Shown here: piece by piece, positions 1-5,418 of the stretch
Position numbering within the stretch: position 1 is the first letter of the stretch
Layout: every line of letters begins with the position of its first letter
Source of the DNA: CAYPTI01 sp964413525 [NCBI: uncultured bacterium]
GTDB taxonomy: Bacteria; T1Sed10-126
Assembly (NCBI GenBank): GCA_964413525.1
Contig: CAYPTI010000021.1
Location: forward strand, 12,498 to 19,666
Direction: 5' to 3'
Length of the DNA: 7,169 nucleotides
The notes under the pieces: model-generated
The model's database searches: none
Seen by the model: only the letters and a program-made list of their open reading frames with translations
Told to the model about the DNA's origin: nothing
Translations under genes and position numbers: made by a program

Positions 1-314
1 TCGAATTCGTCCTCGAAGTCCATCGCGAGCGCGTCCATCCGCCGGAACCGGAGGTTATCCTGCTTCCCGGCCCGTTCTTCGGCCCGATCCAACATGGATC
101 GGGAGGCGTCGATGCCGAGGACCTCACCGGCGGGCAGCCGCTTCGCCAGCAGCTCCGTGACCCGACCGTCCCCGCATCCCACGTCGAGGATGGATTCGTT
201 TCCCTCCAGCTCCAGGCGATCCCTGATGGCTTCACGAGCCAGCTCAAACTGGACGGACGAATTTCGGGCGTACTGTCGTCCGTTCCAGTCCTTGGTTTCT
301 CGAATTGACGTCAT
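1..314 (-). CDS. Class I SAM-dependent methyltransferase, N-terminal part (cut by window edge)
   Basis: The first 104 residues are visible, with no stop before the left edge. Residues 42-50 (ILDVGCGDG) are the glycine-rich motif I of Rossmann-fold methyltransferases that binds S-adenosylmethionine. Asp69 in GIDAS ends strand 2, where an acidic residue normally contacts the ribose hydroxyls. The opening (DWNGRQYARNSSVQFELAREAI) resembles small cytosolic methyltransferases of the trans-aconitate methyltransferase/Methyltransf_11-25 type, but the substrate-recognition half lies outside the window, so the substrate is unknown. The ATG at 314 lies 2 bp after the stop of the cupin gene. A purine-rich AGGAGGAGGA (327-336) inside the end of the cupin frame serves as ribosome binding site, though at 12-13 nt it is spaced rather far. 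The two genes are therefore probably co-transcribed and translationally coupled. Confidence 0.88.
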   Translation of the reverse strand, partial: MTSIRETKDWNGRQYARNSSVQFELAREAIRDRLELEGNESILDVGCGDGRVTELLAKRLPAGEVLGIDASRSMLDRAEERAGKQDNLRFRRMDALAMDFEDEF

Positions 315-316
315 AT

Positions 317-805
317 TTACGAATCTTCCTCCTCCTGCCAGTACGATACGTCGGCTGAGGCGGGGAAGAACTTCGTCAGGATCCGTTTCTCGTGGGCGCC
401 CGGCGCCGAGCCGGTAAAGACTCCGATCTTGTCCGAATCCGGGTACACGAGCACGTCCGGATCGTTCATCGTCGAGGTTACCAGGTACCGCAGGGGTTCG
501 TTTGAGTCGTTGATGATCCGGTGGGCGTGATCTTCTCGGCCGGGCAGGGCCACGTAATCACCGGCCCGGAGTCCGGTTTCCTCCTCTCCGAGTCGGAGGC
601 GTCCTTCTCCCTCCAGCACGAAGATCGCCTCCTCGTTGCCGGTGTGGTAGTGGAAGGGCCAGGACCGCTTCCCCGGCGGCAATTCGTACAGGCTGCACCC
701 GAGGTCCTCGCCTCCGGATGTAGCGGAGAGTTGCTTCCGCCGCAGGTGGGTTTCCCCCCGCTCCACGCTGCTCCAGTCCAGCTCGTCGACGTTCACTTTG
801 CCCAT
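317..805 (-). CDS. Single-domain cupin protein
   Basis: 162 residues, cytosolic, no signal peptide. Cupin motif 1 is visible: Gly45, His52-x-His54, Glu59, Gly66, in WPFHYHTGNEEAIFVLEGEG. Motif 2 is GDYVALPGREDHAHRIIN, with Pro88, His93/His95 and Asn99. Two His, one Glu and a second-motif His would coordinate a divalent metal in the beta-barrel. The tail NDPDVLVYPDSDKIGVFTGS is typical of a cupin subgroup I associate with halophilic prokaryotes; that link is from memory. Whether it is an enzyme (isomerase, dioxygenase) or a sensor cannot be told. A longer frame opens at a TTG at 820, but I chose the ATG at 805 because GGGAGTGG lies 5 nt upstream of it, while the TTG has no comparable site. It is the first gene of a minus-strand pair with the methyltransferase, so it may process or sense a small molecule linked to that enzyme. 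Confidence 0.9.
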   Translation of the reverse strand: MGKVNVDELDWSSVERGETHLRRKQLSATSGGEDLGCSLYELPPGKRSWPFHYHTGNEEAIFVLEGEGRLRLGEEETGLRAGDYVALPGREDHAHRIINDSNEPLRYLVTSTMNDPDVLVYPDSDKIGVFTGSAPGAHEKRILTKFFPASADVSYWQEEEDS

Positions 806-1012
806 CGGAACCACTCCCAATTGAAATGCCTTTTCCGCAACGGTTCGCAGACTCCGTTCTCAAACGGGAAACGTACAGCAGGGCGCTGGTTTGGATAGAA
901 TAAATCAGGATCGGGGAATTTTTGATAAGCCAGTCAGGGGCGGAACGGCGGACGCTTCAGCAGGGAAACCATCAGAATCGTTGTATTAGAAGGGCCCGTT
1001 CACTACCTAACT

Positions 1013-2071
1013 TTATTTTGGTCGGCTCAGTTCCTCAGTCGGGAACTCACAAACCGTGTCTTTGCCTGAATTCTTCGCTGCATACAGTGCCTGGTCGGCC
1101 TCTTGAAGCAAGGAGTCAGGTTGATTCGTTTCAGCTGCTTTCACATCTGAAATTCCGACGCTTACGGTAACGTTAATCCGGGAATCGTCATACCGGATAT
1201 CGGTTTCCCTGATCGTCGTACAAATTCGTTCGGCTACCGGTTTGACCTCCGTCCGGTCCGTTTCGGGAAACAAAGCAATAAATTCTTCTCCCCCGTAGCG
1301 TCCAACGACATCATATTCTCGGGTGGACTGACGAATCCGTTCCGCGGTCACTTTCAACACTTCGTCGCCGGCCGGATGTCCAAAGGTGTCGTTGACTGAT
1401 TTGAAGTCATCGAGGTCCAGCATGGCAAGCCCCAGCGGTAATCCGTCCCGATTGGATCGGTTCATTTCAGCCTCGATCAACTCAAACACCGCTCGACGAT
1501 TCCACAAGTTGGTTAATTTATCGATTCTTGAGCGCCGTTCCGCTTCTTCCAATTTCTCCCGTAACCTCGTTCGTTCAACATCCAGTTCATTCCGTTGAAG
1601 TTCAGAATCGGCAATTGAAGCCAGGTCGTGCATAATACGTTTTTGGGTTTCGTCCGGTTTTCTCGGTTCCGGATCGAAAACACACAGTGTGCCGATTCGA
1701 TGGTTCTTTTCAGAGTGGATGGGATGACCCATGTAAAATCGGATGTTTGGTTCGTCCAGCACGAAGGGATTATCCTCAAACCGATCGTCATCCCGGGCGT
1801 CAGGTATGACCATGGTGGACTCGTTCATAATAGCGTGGGTGCAAAAAGATTGCTCTCGGGGTCCCTCGGTTTCTTCGAGGCCGCAGGTCGACTTCCCCCA
1901 CTGACGGTCAGTATCGACAAGATTGATCGCTGAATAGCTAACTTCCAGAGCATCACAGGCCAGGCGAGTGATTCGATCAAACCGTTCTTCCGCCGGGGTA
2001 TCGAGGAGATTGAGCTCCTTGAGGCTGGATAGCCGTTCGTCTTCGTTGTCAGGGAGTGGGTAGGATTCCAT
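1013..2071 (-). CDS. GAF-GGDEF diguanylate cyclase
   Basis: 352 residues, soluble, with no membrane segment. It should condense two GTP into cyclic di-GMP. Residues about 22-155 form a GAF sensor domain with the hallmark stretch REQSFCTHAI (72-81) and IGTLCVFD (126-133). Residues about 155-183 are a charged helix likely to form the dimerising coiled coil. The GGDEF domain begins at DKLTNLWNRR (184-193). The LDLDDF stretch (218-223) supplies the metal-binding Asp, and the active-site loop is GGEEF (260-264, bases 1280-1294). The product-inhibition motif RxxD is intact as REYD (251-254), exactly five residues before GGEEF. The ATG at 2071 has AAGGA 8 nt upstream. It stands alone, divergent from the PAS-HTH regulator across 313 bp, which could control it. 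The ligand of the GAF domain is unknown. Confidence 0.95.
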   Translation of the reverse strand: MESYPLPDNEDERLSSLKELNLLDTPAEERFDRITRLACDALEVSYSAINLVDTDRQWGKSTCGLEETEGPREQSFCTHAIMNESTMVIPDARDDDRFEDNPFVLDEPNIRFYMGHPIHSEKNHRIGTLCVFDPEPRKPDETQKRIMHDLASIADSELQRNELDVERTRLREKLEEAERRSRIDKLTNLWNRRAVFELIEAEMNRSNRDGLPLGLAMLDLDDFKSVNDTFGHPAGDEVLKVTAERIRQSTREYDVVGRYGGEEFIALFPETDRTEVKPVAERICTTIRETDIRYDDSRINVTVSVGISDVKAAETNQPDSLLQEADQALYAAKNSGKDTVCEFPTEELSRPK

Positions 2072-2384
2072 TCCAACCGTCCTTCCAAACCTACTACCAA
2101 AATAGACGGATTCGTCCCAAAAATAAACAAACCCGGCCCATCTCCGGATCGGTGAAACCGCGTGGTTAGCAGTTCGTCGTAGGCGCTCCCGGACAGTAGC
2201 TGGGCATCGATTTGCGCTTCGAAAAACTGAATCCCATATGTCAGGTCTGGATTCAGTTTGTGGTTATGATGCCCGAACATGGTTAATTAGCATCCTTGCA
2301 GTCATCGGTGAAATATTGGAGAATTTTTTCAATGTGATCAGATGGTGCCCCCGTGCAGAACTTGCTGGATAAAGGAGTGGTTTA
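2072..2384. other. Divergent intergenic region between cyclase and PAS-HTH regulator
   Basis: This 313-bp gap must hold both promoters of the divergent pair. I see no convincing sigma-70 boxes on either strand. The clear element is a perfect 11-bp inverted repeat at 2224-2259, listed separately. There is no recognisable GEMM c-di-GMP riboswitch ahead of the cyclase. A minus-strand frame running from 2280 into the cyclase gene out of register looks non-coding. Confidence 0.6.
2224..2259. repeat. Perfect 11-bp inverted repeat
   Basis: AAACTGAATCC (2224-2234) and GGATTCAGTTT (2249-2259) are exact reverse complements around a 14-nt centre. It lies about 125 bp ahead of the PAS-HTH start and about 150 bp ahead of the cyclase start. 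On the minus strand the right arm continues into TTTTTCG, so a transcript hairpin with a short U run is possible, but no gene upstream on that strand needs a terminator. A dyad operator for the neighbouring XRE protein is the more attractive reading. This is inference; there is no footprint-like consensus to match. Confidence 0.6.
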
Positions 2385-3077
2385 ATGACGGATCTGGGCG
2401 ATGAGTACCGGAAGAATTTTCAGGAGAACCTGAAATCCTTCCGGCTGAACCGGGGACTCACCCAGGCGGAACTGTCCATTGAGGCCAATTACGATGCGAC
2501 GTATGTCGGGAAGTTGGAACGGGGTGCCTCGTCCCCTTCCTTTGAGACCATCATCCGGTTGGGCAACGCCCTGGACCTGAATCCCCTTAAGTTGCTTCGT
2601 CCGTCCCGGGCTCACCTCGACATTCGGGAGGACATCCGGGACATGGAGCTGGAAGAACTTCCGTACAACCCGCTTGATATTCAAATTTTCGACAGTTTGC
2701 CCTATGCCATGGGAATCATTACGGACGAAGGAACGCCCGTATACATTAACGATACGTTTGTCCGGTTGACGGGCATCGAACGGGACGAAATCAAGGAACG
2801 GAAATTGTGGGAACTTTCCTGCTGGGAGTTCGTGAAGTTTCGTCCGGAGGAAATGATCGAGACCATCAAACGGGTATATTTCGAAACTCACAAGGTCCAT
2901 TATGAATTGAAAAGTAACGGTGAGAATCCGTCGAAAATCGATTTGTTCTTCTACCCGACCCCGGTGGATTACGAACCGGAGGACCGGATGATGTGGATTT
3001 TTGAAATCCGGCGTTCCAACCACGCTGACGTTGAGTTTCCGCTAACCATTGAGGCCATGTGCAAGGCGAACCCTTAG
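2385..3077 (+). CDS. XRE-type HTH transcriptional regulator with C-terminal PAS domain
   Basis: 230 residues, cytosolic. Residues about 12-67 are a Cro/C1-type helix-turn-helix: LTQAELSIEANYDATYVGKLERG contains the two helices, and SPSFETIIRLGNALDL follows as usual for this fold. Residues about 78-97 are an acidic linker. Residues about 101-208 form a PAS domain, recognisable from FDSLPYAMGIITDEGTPVYINDTF then VRLTGIERDEI. PAS would sense a small ligand, redox state or partner; no cofactor-binding residue is obvious. The last residues, NHADVEFPLTIEAMCK (212-227), look like a conserved tail because a diverged copy is encoded at 5119-5167. The start is firm: AAAGGAG lies 7 nt before the ATG. 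The gene is monocistronic and followed by a hairpin at 3153-3175. Candidate targets are the divergent cyclase and its own promoter. Confidence 0.93.
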   Translation: MTDLGDEYRKNFQENLKSFRLNRGLTQAELSIEANYDATYVGKLERGASSPSFETIIRLGNALDLNPLKLLRPSRAHLDIREDIRDMELEELPYNPLDIQIFDSLPYAMGIITDEGTPVYINDTFVRLTGIERDEIKERKLWELSCWEFVKFRPEEMIETIKRVYFETHKVHYELKSNGENPSKIDLFFYPTPVDYEPEDRMMWIFEIRRSNHADVEFPLTIEAMCKANP

Positions 3078-3152
3078 ATCCTCCCGGGCTTGACTCATGG
3101 TTTTCGAGCTCCGATTGATTGGAACGGATTCGGTCAGCTCAAGAGGCACTAA

Positions 3153-3175
3153 AATCCCCGTGAAGGTGGGGGATT
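3153..3175. terminator. Hairpin between converging genes, probable bidirectional terminator
   Basis: AATCCCC (3153-3159) pairs with GGGGATT (3169-3175) across a 9-nt loop. It lies 75 bp after the PAS-HTH stop and, on the other strand, 46 bp after the 49-codon ORF. On the minus strand the stem is followed by TTAG, giving a GGGGATTTTAG end; on plus the tail is AAG, so U tracts are poor. Its shape also resembles the C/G-stem hairpins at right ends of IS200/IS605 elements, but no tnpA or tnpB is nearby. Confidence 0.5.
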
Positions 3176-3221
3176 AAGAAGCCGTTTTCTGGTAAGGTTG
3201 CCCTGGACGATCCAATTGTTC

Positions 3222-3371
3222 TCAGGTTCCATAGAACGCCTTCGCCAGCTTGCTATCCCGCTTGTCGAGTTCGTCTCCCCACTGCAGACCTTTCTCCTCG
3301 TCAGGCGGGCTTAGCCCCTCCGTCCGGGCCTGACTGGTAATGTGCCCTCTCGACCAGCCATAGGGGTTCAC
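3222..3371 (-). CDS. Small hypothetical protein, 49 aa, downstream of DUF2249 gene
   Basis: I do not recognise a family. The frame starts at GTG 3371 and encodes 49 residues beginning MNPYGWSRGHITSQARTEGL and ending DKRDSKLAKAFYGT. It is hydrophilic with no signal or membrane segment. The first half is Gly/Ser/Arg-rich and the second half is charged and likely helical. About three quarters of codons end in G or C, like the surrounding genes, and the composition looks protein-like. It begins 27 bp after the DUF2249-like stop on the same strand, so co-transcription is likely. The ribosome binding site is weak (AGGA only 3 nt from the GTG); an in-frame TTG 21 nt earlier has none. A strong inverted repeat (3300-3306/3328-3334) lies inside it, so a structured RNA remains an alternative. 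Confidence 0.5.
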   Translation of the reverse strand: MNPYGWSRGHITSQARTEGLSPPDEEKGLQWGDELDKRDSKLAKAFYGT

Positions 3372-3398
3372 AATTCCTGGCCGGATTGACAATTCACA

Positions 3399-3740
3399 TC
3401 AACCCTGGAATTTTTCCGGAACATTCCGACCGGGCTTGTCCCGGTTGGGTTCGCCCGGGCGAATGACGAACAGTTCGTATTGTCGGCCCTGTTTGTCGGC
3501 GTGAAAAAAAGCTTCGTCACACTGCCCGGGCCGGCGGTCATCCAGCAATTCCTGAATCCAACCGGGGTTGTATATGTCGGTCACCACCATCGTCTGGCCG
3601 GGTTCAAGGTCATCAAAAGTGTTCAGGATGATGGAGTCCAGGTTGGAACACTGTCGGAGTGAAGTCAGCTCCAACCGCCTGGTTACCGGGTAAGTTCGTA
3701 GTTCGATTTTAAGTGATGTGGCTGAGGTAAGGGCAACCAT
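3399..3740 (-). CDS. DUF2249-like small protein
   Basis: 113 residues, soluble. Residues about 22-95 match the pattern I know from DUF2249 proteins: an early beta strand (RRLELTSL), then IILNTFDDLEPGQTMVVTD, where the family has ILEAFDALAPGETLELVND. Next come PGWIQELLDDRRPGQ and the closing strand QYELFVIRPG. DUF2249 has a small alpha/beta fold related to TusA; it often occurs near denitrification or haem-related genes, and its biochemical role is not settled. The last 18 residues are a Lys/Arg/Pro-rich tail. The frame is open to a GTG at 3848, but the ATG at 3740 is the start: GGGAGGTGA (3746-3754) sits 5 nt upstream, and the extra 36 residues would be Ser/Pro-rich with no domain match. It probably heads a short operon with the 49-codon ORF. 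Confidence 0.78.
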   Translation of the reverse strand: MVALTSATSLKIELRTYPVTRRLELTSLRQCSNLDSIILNTFDDLEPGQTMVVTDIYNPGWIQELLDDRRPGQCDEAFFHADKQGRQYELFVIRPGEPNRDKPGRNVPEKFQG

Positions 3741-3745
3741 CGAAG

Positions 3746-3754
3746 TCACCTCCC
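3746..3754 (-). promoter_or_regulatory. Strong ribosome binding site fixing the DUF2249 start
   Basis: On the minus strand GGGAGGTGA is nearly fully complementary to the 3' end of 16S rRNA and lies 5 nt before ATG 3740. It overrides the longer frame from GTG 3848. Confidence 0.85.
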
Positions 3755-3928
3755 TGTTAGCAAGGGGGGACGGGAACACGGGGTTATCCGACCGGGAGTT
3801 GAAGACCCTACCGGCTCCGTGTAGTTGGGAAATCCCGGACAGACTCACCGGAGCGCCCGCATTCAGTTCTGTAATCTGTCTAAGACGATAAGAGGTAGGA
3901 AAGGAATTAGGTAAAGAAGAATACTCTG

Positions 3929-3941
3929 AGACTGACAGTCT
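3929..3941. repeat. 13-bp palindrome, possible operator
   Basis: AGACTG-A-CAGTCT is a perfect dyad with a one-base centre. It lies about 190 bp ahead of the DUF2249 ATG and 165 bp before the twin regulatory segment. Odd-centred short dyads of this size are typical of repressor sites, but no regulator can be assigned. Confidence 0.4.
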
Positions 3942-4105
3942 TGTCCGGGGTGAGTCATCCAGCGACCGGAACGGTAGTCCTGCCCTCGGAGTTCGTCGTT
4001 TCGCCCGGATTGCCCTCCACTACTTGGTTGCAAATTCAACGGATGATGCGTACTTAGGAATTCGGTGTGGTTTCAACCAGATACGTTCCGATTATTAATT
4101 CCCCG

Positions 4106-4159
4106 CAGTACTTTTGAGATACCATTGTTCTTTTGCCCCAGAACCGAAAAACAGCCTAG
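4106..4159 (+). promoter_or_regulatory. Conserved regulatory segment A (promoter plus operator) ahead of lipoprotein gene
   Basis: This segment is closely matched by 5366-5418. The first 25 positions align without gaps at 19 of 25, followed by identical TTTTG, then a shared ACC-GAAA-CA-CCTAG pattern. It contains a possible sigma-70 pair: TTGCCC (4133-4138), 18 nt, TAGCAT (4157-4162). Upstream of that, CAGTACTTTTGAGATAC is an imperfect dyad, placed about where an activator would bind. The lipoprotein gene starts 147 nt later. Conservation between two otherwise different upstream regions is the main evidence; promoter assignment is inference. Confidence 0.6.
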
Positions 4160-4305
4160 CATATTGGTGAGATCAGCAGACAGACGATCCTGAAGGAAGA
4201 ACGGACCGGACGATTCAACGGCGAACTGGAACCTGAGGAAGGAATTCGAGAGGCGGCAGGAAAAAAGAACTCTACCTCCGGTTCAAGGGATGGGAGTGGA
4301 CAACC

Positions 4306-4869
4306 GTGAATTGGTCCGCCAATATCATTTCAATCCTGGTGATTGTCGGGCCGGTGGTACTCATGAGTTCCTGCCAGGGAAACCCTCCGGAAGCGACGTC
4401 CTCGACCGTCTCGACCGTAGCAACGCCATCCTCATCCGAGGCCCTGACCGCGGAGGAACTGGGGGACGTCGGCGCGAAAATCTGGCTTGAACCCGAGAAC
4501 ATCGATGACATCCTGGCCGCCCACGACCTGACTCCGATGGAATTTGGTCAGGCCTTAAACGGCGTTTCGTCGAACAGCGACGTTGCTCGCCAATACGAGC
4601 AATCATTCCAATTGACCCGGCAACGGGTACGTCAGATTGACGGCAGGACCCTGAAGAAACAACCCTACCTTCCCGACGTGACGACCGGGAAATTTTCATC
4701 AGGGATCGGGTTGACGGGGAATCGTCAACCCAGGACCCGGGAACGACGATTCCTTTCTGATGGAATGATGGCCGGTCAAACCCGTCTGTTTTCGACCGAC
4801 GAAACAGCAGACGGCCGAGGGCAAACGACCCTCAACCTTTCGGTTGAGGGGCCTGTCCCACGGTTTTAG
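4306..4869 (+). CDS. Predicted lipoprotein with small helical domain; 3' third doubtful as coding
   Basis: 187 residues from GTG 4306, with GGGAG 9 nt upstream. Residues 1-20 form a hydrophobic signal segment ending in MSSC, a weak lipobox that would place the lipid on Cys23. Residues 27-48 are a Ser/Thr/Ala-rich linker. Residues about 48-100 form an acidic helical stretch, with LTAEELGDVGAKIWLEP followed by IDDILAAHDLTPMEFGQAL. It recalls DUF4168-like domains (a helix, then 'iLeahGLt.eeF'), which I rate as a possible relation only. Residues 111-187 differ sharply: Arg-rich, no predicted fold, and encoded by bases that form four successive hairpins (4708-4850). The real protein may end soon after residue 105 if there is a frameshift, or the tail may be unconstrained. 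It is followed 44 bp later by the 23-residue membrane peptide, whose N-terminus also begins MNW. The conserved segment at 4106-4159 is its probable promoter. Confidence 0.65.
   Translation: MNWSANIISILVIVGPVVLMSSCQGNPPEATSSTVSTVATPSSSEALTAEELGDVGAKIWLEPENIDDILAAHDLTPMEFGQALNGVSSNSDVARQYEQSFQLTRQRVRQIDGRTLKKQPYLPDVTTGKFSSGIGLTGNRQPRTRERRFLSDGMMAGQTRLFSTDETADGRGQTTLNLSVEGPVPRF
4708..4850 (+). repeat. Cluster of four consecutive hairpins in the 3' third of the lipoprotein frame
   Basis: Hairpin 1: GGGTTGAC (4708-4715) with GTCAACCC (4724-4731), 8 bp perfect. Hairpin 2: ATTCC (4749-4753) with GGAAT (4762-4766). Hairpin 3: CCGTCTG (4782-4788) with CAGACGG (4808-4814), plus inner TTTCG (4790-4794) with CGAAA (4800-4804). 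Hairpin 4: CCCTCAACC (4829-4837) with GGTTGAGGG (4842-4850), 9 bp perfect with a 4-nt loop. Such density is unusual inside a coding region and suggests a structured 3' RNA or an intramRNA regulatory element. Hairpin 4 is followed 12 nt later by TTTT, too far for a classic terminator. Confidence 0.6.
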
Positions 4870-4913
4870 CACGATAAGCCCCATCCAATCGGTATGAGAA
4901 AGGAGGGATCGGG

Positions 4914-4985
4914 ATGAACTGGAACATGGTGATTTCGGTGCTGGTGGTCGTAATCCTGGTAATTCTGATTATCCAGATCATTTAG
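4914..4985 (+). CDS. 23-residue single-span membrane peptide
   Basis: The ATG at 4914 is preceded by AAAGGAGG (4899-4906) with a 7-nt spacer, one of the best ribosome binding sites in the window. The frame encodes MNWNMVISVLVVV followed by ILVILIIQII and a TAG. Apart from the first four residues and one Gln it is wholly Val/Ile/Leu, so it should span the inner membrane once, with a short polar N-terminus. There is no cleavage site or lipobox. It lies 44 bp after the lipoprotein stop on the same strand. Its start (MNW, then a Ser-Ile/Val-Leu-Val core) resembles the signal segment of that lipoprotein (MNWSANIISILVIVG), so it may be a derived or shared element. I do not recognise the family; toxin-like or complex-stabilising small membrane proteins are possible roles. 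Confidence 0.6.
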   Translation: MNWNMVISVLVVVILVILIIQII

Positions 4986-5118
4986 AGGATCCCGGATGGT
5001 TGGAGGACCCGAACCTCCCCGGTCTGGTATTGTAATCGGGTGAGACCATAAGGTTCTCTGTATCCGTCAATCATTTCGAACACTGTGGTTTCCCGTGCAA
5101 ACCAAATTCACTCCACGA

Positions 5119-5167
5119 AACCATACCGACGTTGAGTGTCCGTTATCCATAGAGTCCATTCGTAAGG
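5119..5167 (+). pseudogene. Fragment of a second PAS-HTH gene (3' end)
   Basis: These 49 bases match 3018-3066, the end of the intact PAS-HTH gene, at about 38 of 49 positions without gaps. They encode NHTDVECPLSIESIRK against NHADVEFPLTIEAMCK, 10 of 16 identical with conservative changes. Several base differences are silent (CAC/CAT, CTA/TTA, ATT/ATA), so the copy diverged while still translated as protein. No HTH or PAS sequence precedes it; the open frame upstream reaches only to a stop at 5041, and the frame runs on past the expected stop. It is best read as a remnant of a decayed paralogue. Confidence 0.55.
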
Positions 5168-5365
5168 GGCATTCCTGGCTCGGTTTTCCTCCTCCCAATT
5201 CCCGGTTACCAGCGAGAATATTTCAGCCTTTGGCATCTCGCCCCCGCGGCGAATCCGGGAACCGAACGAAGTCCCAACCGAAGAAGTCAACCGGCCACAG
5301 TGCGGATACGGAGACCGAACGACGGATTCAACGACTGCTACGACCGGTCGGAATTAAAAGACCTT

Positions 5366-5418
5366 CAGTATTCTGAAAATACTATTGTTCTTTTGTCCTC
5401 TGACCCGAAACAACCTAG
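5366..5418 (+). promoter_or_regulatory. Conserved regulatory segment B (promoter plus operator) ahead of OmpA-like gene
   Basis: The partner of 4106-4159. Here the dyad is clean: AGTATT (5367-5372) and AATACT (5378-5383) around five bases, followed by the shared ATTGTTCTTTTG. A candidate sigma-70 pair is TTGTCC (5393-5398), 17 nt, TAGATT (5416-5421); TATATA at 5422-5427 is an alternative -10. It lies 102 nt before the ATG of the OmpA-like gene. Confidence 0.6.

Larger units (their letters stand above)
3741..4305. other. Divergent intergenic region between DUF2249 and lipoprotein genes
   Basis: About 565 bp without a convincing gene. It contains the DUF2249 leader with its ribosome binding site (3746-3754), a 13-bp palindrome (3929-3941), and the conserved regulatory segment (4106-4159). 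The segment is followed by a leader of about 145 nt before the lipoprotein GTG. A plus-strand frame at about 4160-4308 is open but has no ATG/GTG start. The rest, 3945-4100, shows nothing I can identify. Confidence 0.6.

Noticed and set aside
1825-2280. Minus-strand 151-codon frame starting upstream of the cyclase
   Set aside because: It overlaps the well-supported cyclase by about 250 bp in another frame, has a poorly placed ribosome binding site, and its second half is plainly a shadow translation.
2072-2280. Possible c-di-GMP riboswitch ahead of the cyclase
   Set aside because: The conserved GEMM core bases and the GAAA tetraloop/receptor arrangement are not present.
3741-3848. N-terminal extension of the DUF2249-like protein from GTG 3848
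   Set aside because: The strong ribosome binding site at 3746-3754 directs initiation at ATG 3740, and the extension has no domain.
4160-4308. Open plus-strand frame with acidic helical-looking residues before the lipoprotein
   Set aside because: No ATG or GTG start in frame and it begins within the regulatory segment; best treated as leader sequence.
5108-5290. Minus-strand 60-codon frame opposite the PAS-HTH remnant
   Set aside because: No good ribosome binding site and no family resemblance; it runs antisense to the remnant, whose similarity to the intact gene is on the plus strand.
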